Shown here piece after piece: positions 1 to 5,074 of a stretch of DNA of 5,807 nt. Where the stretch lies: NCBI GenBank assembly GCA_900554375.1, contig USHK01000091.1:1-5807 (forward strand), given 5' to 3'. The first letter of the stretch is position 1; each line of letters starts with the position of its first letter. The DNA is from an uncultured Sutterella sp. GTDB taxonomy: Bacteria > Pseudomonadota > Gammaproteobacteria > Burkholderiales > Burkholderiaceae_F. Below the pieces are notes generated by a model. It was not told the DNA's origin. It saw only the letters and a program-made list of their open reading frames with translations, and searched no databases. The translations under genes were made by a program, and so were the position numbers.

Positions 1-25
1 AGCGTCAGATGTGTATAAGAGACAG
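1..25. other. Nextera transposase adapter (Read 1 side), non-genomic
   Basis: Bases 7-25 are the 19-bp Tn5 mosaic end AGATGTGTATAAGAGACAG. They are preceded by AGCGTC, the last six bases of the Read 1 tail of the Illumina Nextera adapter. The orientation places the P5/Read 1 side at the left end of the contig. This is library sequence left in the assembly. It supplies a false C-terminus (LSLIHI and a TGA stop) to the transporter gene that runs into it. Confidence 0.98.
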
Positions 26-1090
26 CATCAGATGCCAGGGAATGTCAACGTCGTTCCAATTTAGCAATTTGAACTGCGGTGCAAGCATAATGACAGCACC
101 GGTCATAGCCACAACTGTTGCATTGATGCCGTGAATTTTATCCGTGGCCCAAACTAAAAGCACCAAACCGAAGATCGCGATTGCTTTTAACTCGTCCATC
201 TTGAACGGGCCGAGCTCTTCGTAAGCCTTTTGAAGAGATTCCATGCCGCCCTGCAGCTTCGGCTGCTTGTCTTCTTCGGATACGGGAAAGATAAATCGCA
301 TTCCAAGTCCGTACCCAATAATTCCAAATCCAATAACGAGCGGAAGACCTGCCATCAGCCAATCAAAATAGTAAATCGTGCATCCGGCTCCCGCGAGCAA
401 AGCGATAGCAAGAAGATTAGCACCGGAACCCGTCATAAACGCGTTGCAGCTTGCGTTAATCATGACTAAGTTGTAAAGCACCAAATTTCGAGAGAAGTTA
501 TTCGTCGTATCAGTCCCCGGGGCACCGTAAACGGCAGAGATGACCATGAAAAGCGGCATCATCAGGGCTGCCTTCGCAGCCGTAGCGTTCACAAACGCTG
601 CCAGAAGGACGTTAATTCCCAGAAAGGTCAGAAAGATTGCCGATGCATTTCGTCCAAAACGAAGAATCAGCCAAAGCGCTACACGTTTAACCAGCTGTGT
701 CTTTACCAGCGCGCTTGCGAGAACGAATGCTGAAACGTTTAACCAAATAACCGGATCCCCCAGGGTAGCCATTGCCGGTTTCGCTTTTAAAATTCCTGTT
801 AGCACGAGGCCGCAGATTAAAAGCATTGAGGTGACGTAGTTCGGAAGCGTCTCACTGATCCAAAGAAAAAGAGCTGTTGCAAACAGGGCAAACATAATCT
901 CTTGTTTTTGGTTCAGGATTGGGATTTGGACGACATAAGCAAGGACAAAGAACAGAATTGCAGCAATCGGGAGCCCCCATTTCTTAAAAAATGCTCCGGT
1001 TTTGGTGAGCTTTTTCTTTGGGAGACGATTTAAAGAATAGCTGTTTAAATCGAGAGGGTCGAATTTGGCTTGGACGGTGTTTGTTGTCAT
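26..1090 (-). CDS. DASS/SLC13-family anion (di-/tricarboxylate) transporter, 3' end missing
   Basis: This is an inner-membrane secondary transporter of the divalent anion:sodium symporter family, which moves dicarboxylates, citrate/tartrate-like acids or sulfate. The genomic part encodes 355 residues; relatives are usually about 450-490, so roughly the last quarter is lost. After a basic cytoplasmic N-terminus (residues 25-37, KKKLTK) there are about ten hydrophobic segments, near 38-57, 63-77, 85-101, 114-129, 150-167, 173-188, 222-238, 243-262, 301-316 and 322-338. Family-like signatures are NATAAKAALMMP (168-179), at the first substrate/sodium hairpin, and TGSGANLLA (220-228), resembling the CitT-type TG..PNLLA stretch. 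The first motif reads VNA where many members have SNT. The ATG at 1088-1090 is fixed by an in-frame TAA 18-20 bases upstream, but no clear Shine-Dalgarno sequence precedes it. The six residues after Met355 are adapter-encoded. Family assignment is good; the substrate is unknown. The LysR gene and the carboxylate-reductase-like module nearby favour an organic acid. Confidence 0.88.
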
Positions 1091-1097
1091 AGTTTTT

Positions 1098-1121
1098 ACG
1101 GCGGCTGTTTAAAACCGCCGT
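1098..1121 (-). promoter_or_regulatory. Hairpin in the leader of the transporter gene
   Basis: The arms ACGGCGG (1098-1104) and CCGCCGT (1115-1121) pair perfectly over seven bases around a 10-base loop. On the minus strand the stem ends seven bases before the transporter ATG and is followed by AAAAACT, so it lacks the U-tract of an intrinsic terminator. A second, weaker pairing, AACCG (1113-1117) with CGGTT (1124-1128), would exclude the first because it shares bases 1115-1117. The structure covers the place where a ribosome binding site should be. It could affect translation of the transporter or stabilise an mRNA end between the CYTH and transporter cistrons. The inverted repeat is visible; its function is inferred. 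Confidence 0.5.
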
Positions 1122-1143
1122 TCCGGTTAATTCCAATAAAACT

Positions 1144-1782
1144 TTAGTTCATACCGAGAACTTGTTTGGCTGCTTTTAAATAGTTTGTATTGGGCAGCTC
1201 CGAAATCCCCAAAGCCTGCGTCGCTTTTTTCATGCCTTCATAGTTCTCGCTTTCGCAGCAAGCTGTCTCTACCATTGCGCCATTGAACCAAACCTGAGCA
1301 TATTCGCAGATGATCCCTTCAACCGAGAAGCCATAGCGTTTCTTTTCCACACGAACGACGGCTAATTCCGAATTTTCTTTAGCCATCTCTATGAACTCGT
1401 CAAGGCTGTAAACGTCTTTTGTCAGCTCAAGCGGAACTTCGAGATGATTGAGGATTTCGGCCAACTCTTCCCGTTTGACAGGAAATTGGAATTTGCCGCG
1501 GGGCTGGAAGATTTCATAGCCTTCAGGCGTTTCTCCGACTTTGGTTTTAATGTCAAGCAAACCGTCGCGAACTTTGACATTGGCTTCGTTGGTGCGTCGA
1601 GAGAGGAAATAGATCTCTTCCGGCATTACGCGAGCTGCGTAAAGGGTCGCTTTGCATTTCCACATATGCTCTTGAACGCCGGCAATAATGTTCTTTCCAA
1701 AAACGCGGAATTCAGCGCGGGGAATGATTTTAGCTGCTTCATCAGCACTAATTGCTTTATTTTTGTCGTAAGGATTTGTCAT
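1144..1782 (-). CDS. Divergent CYTH-like domain protein, function unknown
   Basis: A soluble 212-residue protein with no signal peptide or membrane segment. It appears to belong to an uncharacterised CYTH-like family, recognised by eye. Supporting stretches are AEFRVFG (23-29) in the position of the first strand, VKVRDGLLDIKTK (69-81) resembling the CYTH strand pair carrying Arg and Lys, QPRGKFQFP (93-101), VRVEKKRYGF (143-152), and a C-terminal part with ICEYAQV (158-164), CCESEN (175-180) and LPNTNYLKAAKQVLG (196-210). The canonical ExExK metal-binding motif is missing, with only E24 and R26 at the expected place, so metal or triphosphate chemistry may differ or be absent. It starts with ATG 8 bp after the TAG of the canonical CYTH gene (1791-2264) and is surely co-transcribed with it. 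The Shine-Dalgarno sequence is weak (TAGG overlapping the upstream stop), which suggests translational coupling. The CYTH link is my reading of motifs; a profile search could place it in another fold. Confidence 0.6.
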   Translation of the reverse strand: MTNPYDKNKAISADEAAKIIPRAEFRVFGKNIIAGVQEHMWKCKATLYAARVMPEEIYFLSRRTNEANVKVRDGLLDIKTKVGETPEGYEIFQPRGKFQFPVKREELAEILNHLEVPLELTKDVYSLDEFIEMAKENSELAVVRVEKKRYGFSVEGIICEYAQVWFNGAMVETACCESENYEGMKKATQALGISELPNTNYLKAAKQVLGMN

Positions 1783-1790
1783 TTGATTGC

Positions 1791-2264
1791 CTACTTATTC
1801 CAGGTGGTATAAGGATGAGAGACGAGGTTGGAATTGAAATAACGAGGATCTGAAGAGACTTCTTCGCCAAGCCAGTCTGGTTTTTCGAAAGGTGTATCTT
1901 CGGAGGGAATTTCAATTTCAGCTACGATCAAACCTTCGTTAACCCCATGGAATTCGTCTATTTCCCATGTAAGTCCGTTCCCAGCCGGAATCTTGTAACG
2001 GGTTTTCTCAATAATCGGTTTTTCTGCAAGCTCATCGAGCATCTTGACGCAATCGTCGTAGGGAATTGAATATTCAAATTCGAGGCGCGTGCAGCCGACT
2101 GTCAATCCTTTAACTGTGAGGAAGGCCTTGTCATTAATTGTCCTGATACGAACTGTGCGTTCTTTAACACTGTTCAGATAACCTTGGCGGTAATGGGTAC
2201 CGACTGCATTTTCACGCCATCCGTCGCCAACGACGAGAAATTTTCTTTCTATTTCTTTTGCCAC
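1791..2264 (-). CDS. CYTH-domain triphosphate tunnel metalloenzyme (probable inorganic triphosphatase)
   Basis: A single-domain CYTH protein of 157 residues, the usual length of bacterial stand-alone members. Known relatives hydrolyse inorganic tripolyphosphate or, less often, cyclise ATP or hydrolyse thiamine triphosphate; the fold is an eight-stranded tunnel binding triphosphate and Mg/Mn. Nearly all signature residues are visible: ExExK as E4, E6, K8; RIR at 39-41; K52 in TVKG; RLEFEY at 60-65; EKTRY at 86-90; WEIDEF at 100-105; and AEIEI at 115-119. The enzyme therefore looks intact. Translation starts at a GTG (2262-2264), chosen because ExExK begins at residue 4 and AAGGAG lies six bases upstream. 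It is cytoplasmic and the first gene of the CYTH-CYTH-transporter run. The family suggests tripolyphosphate hydrolysis most strongly, but the exact substrate cannot be read from sequence. Confidence 0.9.
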   Translation of the reverse strand: MAKEIERKFLVVGDGWRENAVGTHYRQGYLNSVKERTVRIRTINDKAFLTVKGLTVGCTRLEFEYSIPYDDCVKMLDELAEKPIIEKTRYKIPAGNGLTWEIDEFHGVNEGLIVAEIEIPSEDTPFEKPDWLGEEVSSDPRYFNSNLVSHPYTTWNK

Positions 2265-2270
2265 TTTAAG

Positions 2271-2276
2271 CTCCTT
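2271..2276 (-). promoter_or_regulatory. Shine-Dalgarno sequence that fixes a GTG start
   Basis: On the minus strand AAGGAG is followed by six bases (CTTAAA) and then GTG at 2262-2264. This is the strongest ribosome binding site in the left half. It supports the GTG codon as the start of the triphosphatase gene. Confidence 0.8.
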
Positions 2277-2341
2277 GATTTTTTAAACTCAGCGATTAAA
2301 AGCTACGAGTAAATTCTGAGCTTTAGGCGACAAAATGAAAA

Positions 2342-2370
2342 ATTATCAAATCATATACGTCCCATAAGAA
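2342..2370 (-). promoter_or_regulatory. Candidate sigma-70 promoter for the CYTH-CYTH-transporter genes
   Basis: Read on the minus strand, TTCTTA (2365-2370) and GATAAT (2342-2347) are separated by 17 bases. The -10 matches the consensus at five of six positions, the -35 at only three. Transcription would start near 2335 and give a leader of about 70 bases to the GTG. The poor -35 lies inside the 17-bp palindrome, as expected of a promoter needing an activator or blocked by a repressor. The region is AT-rich, so chance matches are possible. Confidence 0.35.
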
Positions 2371-2379
2371 ATTCTTATG
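2363..2379. promoter_or_regulatory. Perfect 17-bp palindrome, probable operator
   Basis: CATAAGAAATTCTTATG is two perfect 8-base arms around a single central base. It contains the T-N11-A core with dyad symmetry typical of LysR-type binding boxes. It sits 8 bp beyond the stop codon of the LysR gene and about 100 bp upstream of the triphosphatase start, overlapping a candidate -35. The stem is AT-rich and lacks an adjacent U-run, so a terminator is unlikely. The regulator that binds is inferred to be the neighbouring LysR protein; another dimeric factor is possible. Confidence 0.55.
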
Positions 2380-2387
2380 ATTACAAG

Positions 2388-3329
2388 TCAAACCTCATCG
2401 TTCGGCTTCATGCTCTCTGTAAGGAGGGAAATAAATTCAAAAGCTGCCGGAGAAAGTTCACGTTTATCGTTGTAACCGAGAAAATAATCTGCTGTAACAG
2501 AAAAATTTTCTACTCTTAGCATACTCAGCGATTCGCGTTTTAATTCCTGTCTAACGGCAATTGATGGAAAAGCTGCAGCACCGAAACCCCTCTCAATTAA
2601 TTGTTTGGAGCTTTCAAGACTATTTACTTCAATAACCGGAGCAGAAAGAAACTCATAGACTCCGACACTTTTAAGCCATTCCTCGAGCTTAGAGCGCATA
2701 CGGCTTCCTTTTTGACGCATGACAAGATAATTTTCCGCGAATTCTTTTGCGGAAAGCGGCCTTTTCAATGCCGCTAAGGGGGAGGAAGGTCCACAGACAC
2801 AAACGTACGGCTCTTTGATAAGCAGCTTCTGCTTGCAGTGCTTGAGATTTCTCACGTGGCGGCTTAAAGCGATGTCTGCAAGGCCCTCTTCTACGAGGTG
2901 CGTAACGTAGGCAGAATCCCCCATCTCCAACCGAATAGAAATCAGGGGATATTTTTTATAGAAATCTGCGATAAAGGAAGAGAGGAAGTAGTTACCCATC
3001 ACTGCGCTCGCGGCTATGGTTAGCTCTCCAGTCAAAAGGTGATTCAAATCACTAAATACGTTTTCGATTTCACGAAAAATGCCAAAGAGTTTCTGGGTGT
3101 AGCTAAATAAAATTTTCCCTTTTGCGGTCAAACGAATCTGACGTTTACTTCGATCGAAAAGCGGGTTGCGAAGCGCATGCTCGATCCCTTGGATCTGCTG
3201 GGAAACTGCCGGCTGCGTCATGTAAAGCGCCTTCGCTGCCTCTGTGAAGCTGCCTAGACTGGCAACAACGTGAAATGTTTTGAGGTGCTCAAGATTCATT
3301 CGGGTGACCCCGACTTGATTTTTGCGCAT
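2388..3329 (-). CDS. LysR-family transcriptional regulator
   Basis: A cytoplasmic LysR-type regulator of 313 residues, full length for the family. The winged helix-turn-helix covers about residues 13-70, with the recognisable run GSFTEAAKALYMTQPAVSQQ (26-45) and LFDRSKRQIRLTAKG (57-71). A linker helix follows (about 72-98), then a periplasmic-binding-protein-like effector domain (about 102-305) starting at GELTIAAS. Two starts are possible. ATG at 3327-3329 has AGGAGG seven bases upstream. The internal ATG at 3297-3299 (residue 11, MNLEHLKTF) is where most LysR proteins begin but has no good ribosome site. I therefore chose the longer form, giving a 10-residue N-terminal extension. The effector cannot be read from sequence. 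It lies codirectionally upstream of the CYTH/transporter genes rather than divergent from its target, with an LTTR-like palindrome just after its stop, so control of those genes is likely. Control of the porin/reductase module is possible. Confidence 0.93.
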   Translation of the reverse strand: MRKNQVGVTRMNLEHLKTFHVVASLGSFTEAAKALYMTQPAVSQQIQGIEHALRNPLFDRSKRQIRLTAKGKILFSYTQKLFGIFREIENVFSDLNHLLTGELTIAASAVMGNYFLSSFIADFYKKYPLISIRLEMGDSAYVTHLVEEGLADIALSRHVRNLKHCKQKLLIKEPYVCVCGPSSPLAALKRPLSAKEFAENYLVMRQKGSRMRSKLEEWLKSVGVYEFLSAPVIEVNSLESSKQLIERGFGAAAFPSIAVRQELKRESLSMLRVENFSVTADYFLGYNDKRELSPAAFEFISLLTESMKPNDEV

Positions 3330-3336
3330 ACAGACG

Positions 3337-3342
3337 CCTCCT
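3337..3342 (-). promoter_or_regulatory. Strong Shine-Dalgarno sequence deciding the LysR start
   Basis: On the minus strand AGGAGG is spaced seven bases from the ATG at 3327-3329. The internal ATG 30 bases further on has no comparable site, which argues for the N-terminally extended protein. Confidence 0.8.
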
Positions 3343-3565
3343 GAATTTAAAAAATACTTTTTGAGAATTCTGTCTGCTATCAGTTTAATTGATGAACCAC
3401 TGATGATTAGCCGCCAAGACGATATTGAAGGTTAATTGAAGCTAACACCTCTAAAATTTTGAAAGGGGCAATTTTTTTGTAGGACTTCCCAAACCGCAGC
3501 CCTAAAAGAGAACTGAGTTTCCTGTTTCAACAATTTCATTTCATAGAAACTAAATAAATCCGTAC

Positions 3566-3604
3566 AAAAAATAAATTAGCCCCTCTTTATTGTTGTTAAA
3601 GAGG
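3566..3604 (-). terminator. Probable rho-independent terminator after the porin gene
   Basis: The arms CCTCTTTA (3582-3589) and TAAAGAGG (3597-3604) pair over eight bases around a seven-base loop. On the minus strand the hairpin starts 16 bp after the porin stop codon and is followed by GGCTAATTTATTTTTT, ending in a run of six T. The T-tract is interrupted and displaced by a few bases, so termination may be incomplete. Its position at the end of a tightly packed gene run supports the call. Confidence 0.65.
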
Positions 3605-3620
3605 AGCTTGAAAGAAACAA

Positions 3621-4712
3621 TTAGAATCTATGCATCAGTCCCAAAGTTGTATTCCATCCGCTCAGGGCAGGAGCAAGATTCAGAGCTTTATCTGCTTTAC
3701 CCCACGCTCCGTGAGCATACACCAATGTCCTCTTCGAAAAATTGTACAAGTACCCGGCGCCAATACTGTAAGCGTTGAATTTTTTGTCCCAGCCGTCTTC
3801 AAGTTTGCCATTGTTCTTGTTTTTGCCAAAGACATACTGGCCTTGAACCATTAAGTCTCCGCCCAACACTTTTACTGAGGTTGACACCGAAAAAGCATGG
3901 TAGTTATTCGCTTTTCCGGCGTTGTACGCCTCGTTCATCTTCTCTTCTTCGAACACAATTCCGGGCAATGCTGCGTGCTTAGCAAATTCATATGCACCAA
4001 ATACTTTGAAGGTTCCGAAGTCATAGGATGCACCAAGATTCAAAAGACTAGTTTTGTCTTGATCAACTGATTCTTTGTGATCTAACAATTCATAGATCAC
4101 ATCGACGAACAACCTGTCTTTGTTATAGGTCAGACCGGCACCGTAGTAGTGAGAATTGTGCGACCACTTTTCTTCGTCGGAATTCATTCCATTCGAGTAC
4201 ATTAAGTGACCTTGGAGGCCTCCGAAGGTCGGCGTGTTGTATGCAACGGAGTTGTTGTAACGCTCTGTCAGGTAAAAGGCTCCGTACATATTGCCGATCG
4301 TAGAGAACGAAGTCGAATAAGCTGCGCCGCCTAAGATGCTAAAAGTTCCGCAGTCAGAAGAAAGTCCGCCGAAGCGACCAAACCCCACTTTGCCCCAATC
4401 GCCGCTCAGACCTAAAACCGTTTCTCGATTGAAAGCTTTTCCTTCTGAAGCCTCAGAACCATTGCTCAGATTAAAACCTTGTTCAAGTTTGAAGAACACC
4501 GAATTTCCGGCGCCCAGCTCTTCTTGTCCCATCACGCCCCAACGATTGCTTAGCCAGTTGCCGTTCGTCATTTGAACTTTGGCGGACTGATGCTGAAGTT
4601 TGCTCACGGTAACACCGCCGTCTAGAATGCCGTACATCGTCACCGCCGGCGCCGCCACAGCAATGGAACCAATAGCCAAGCCGGAAGCAACTATTAGAAA
4701 ATGAAGTTTCAT
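3621..4712 (-). CDS. Outer-membrane porin, Gram-negative (Porin_4/OmpC-like) type
   Basis: A 363-residue trimeric-type beta-barrel porin of the kind common in betaproteobacteria, full length. A signal peptide (about 1-20 or 21, ending IAVA/A) is followed by VTMYGILDGGV (24-34), the first strand of this family. NRETVLGLSGDWGKVGFGRFGG (95-116) is the conserved strand-turn-strand leading toward the constriction loop. Alternating hydrophobic strands fill the rest, and the chain ends in a C-terminal Phe (LGLMHRF), the outer-membrane insertion signal. A single cysteine (C121) lies in the region after the conserved GRFGG, which is uncommon for porins. The ATG is preceded by CGGAG seven bases upstream, placed in the 13-bp gap after the tetraheme cytochrome stop. 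The arrangement indicates co-expression with the periplasmic reductase, most likely so that its substrate can enter the periplasm. Specificity for that substrate is inferred; it could be a general porin. Confidence 0.93.
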   Translation of the reverse strand: MKLHFLIVASGLAIGSIAVAAPAVTMYGILDGGVTVSKLQHQSAKVQMTNGNWLSNRWGVMGQEELGAGNSVFFKLEQGFNLSNGSEASEGKAFNRETVLGLSGDWGKVGFGRFGGLSSDCGTFSILGGAAYSTSFSTIGNMYGAFYLTERYNNSVAYNTPTFGGLQGHLMYSNGMNSDEEKWSHNSHYYGAGLTYNKDRLFVDVIYELLDHKESVDQDKTSLLNLGASYDFGTFKVFGAYEFAKHAALPGIVFEEEKMNEAYNAGKANNYHAFSVSTSVKVLGGDLMVQGQYVFGKNKNNGKLEDGWDKKFNAYSIGAGYLYNFSKRTLVYAHGAWGKADKALNLAPALSGWNTTLGLMHRF

Positions 4713-4725
4713 CTGAAGGCTCCGA

Positions 4726-5061
4726 TTACTTGATCACGTGGCAGTTTTTGCAAAGATTCTGCTGAGGCTGATGCTCCCTGTGGCATTCAAGGCAGCTCAC
4801 GGTATCCCCATAATGCGGAGAGTTGTGATAGTTCTTTTCATTAACGTTGACGGGAAGCTTGATGGAAGAAGATTTTCCGTGACATTGGATACACGTAGTG
4901 TCTTGCGGAGCCTGCATCGGCTGAGTGTTGTTGTGGCACTGGCCGCACTGAACATTAGCGTGGAGACGAGTCATTGATCCGGACATGGCTTGATTTTGTG
5001 CGAAAGCCGGATTAAGGAAAATAGAGAAAGCGGCGACCATAGATAACACAATGTTTTTCAT
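4726..5061 (-). CDS. Periplasmic tetraheme cytochrome c, electron donor subunit for the flavoprotein
   Basis: A 111-residue protein with a Sec signal peptide (about 1-21, ending AFA/QNQ). Four haem-binding CXXCH motifs are seen: CGQCH (39-43), CIQCH (57-61), CLECH (90-94) and CKNCH (104-108). Outside these the mature chain has exactly four more histidines (H34, H79, H83, H97), enough for bis-histidine ligation of all four haems. Size, motif spacing and context match the small tetraheme domain that is fused to the N-terminus of Shewanella flavocytochrome c fumarate reductases; here it is a separate polypeptide. It should carry electrons in the periplasm from a membrane quinol dehydrogenase (NapC/NrfH/CymA type, not in this window) to the FAD subunit encoded 13 bp upstream. 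The ATG is preceded by a purine-rich GAGAG eight bases away. A generic cytochrome c3-like carrier is the alternative, but the gene pairing makes the subunit role likely. Confidence 0.92.
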   Translation of the reverse strand: MKNIVLSMVAAFSIFLNPAFAQNQAMSGSMTRLHANVQCGQCHNNTQPMQAPQDTTCIQCHGKSSSIKLPVNVNEKNYHNSPHYGDTVSCLECHREHQPQQNLCKNCHVIK

Positions 5062-5074
5062 GATTTATTCTCTC

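Larger units (their letters stand above)
3330..3620. other. Intergenic region between porin module and LysR gene
   Basis: No coding region or RNA gene is supported in this 291-bp stretch. Its right end holds the porin terminator. The rest is AT-rich leader of the LysR gene, including ATCAGT (3379-3384) and ACTGAT (3399-3404), an inverted repeat with a 14-base spacer about 50-75 bp before the start codon that could be an autoregulatory site. I could not pick a convincing -35/-10 pair for the LysR gene. Confidence 0.6.

Noticed and set aside
138..362. 74-codon minus-strand open frame inside the transporter gene
   Set aside because: It lies in another frame of the well-supported membrane protein, has no recognisable domain and reads like a compositional shadow.
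540..839. Plus-strand open frames opposite the transporter (230-469, 540-839)
   Set aside because: They are antisense to a clear DASS gene, are rich in Arg/Lys/Ser from the reversed hydrophobic codons, and resemble no family.
1098..1121. GC-rich inverted repeat as an intrinsic terminator of the CYTH genes
   Set aside because: On the minus strand it is followed by AAAAA rather than T, and the next gene starts seven bases later.
1444..1812. 122-codon plus-strand open frame opposite the CYTH-like gene
   Set aside because: The minus-strand frame has family-like motifs and operon spacing; this one shows neither and is an antisense shadow.
2363..2379. Palindrome after the LysR stop as a transcription terminator
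   Set aside because: The stem is AT-rich with a one-base loop centre, and no U-tract follows on either strand; an operator explains it better.
3448..3480. Weak hairpin followed by seven T on the plus strand, terminator-like
   Set aside because: The stem is only about five pairs with a wobble, and no plus-strand gene lies upstream to need a terminator.
3590..3854. Two plus-strand open frames near the porin 3' end (3590-3778, 3630-3854)
   Set aside because: They overlap each other and the porin coding sequence, and begin within the terminator hairpin; no ribosome site or domain is seen.
4336..4977. Plus-strand open frames opposite porin and cytochrome (4336-4575, 4738-4977)
   Set aside because: They are antisense to genes with signal peptides and haem motifs and have no features of their own.
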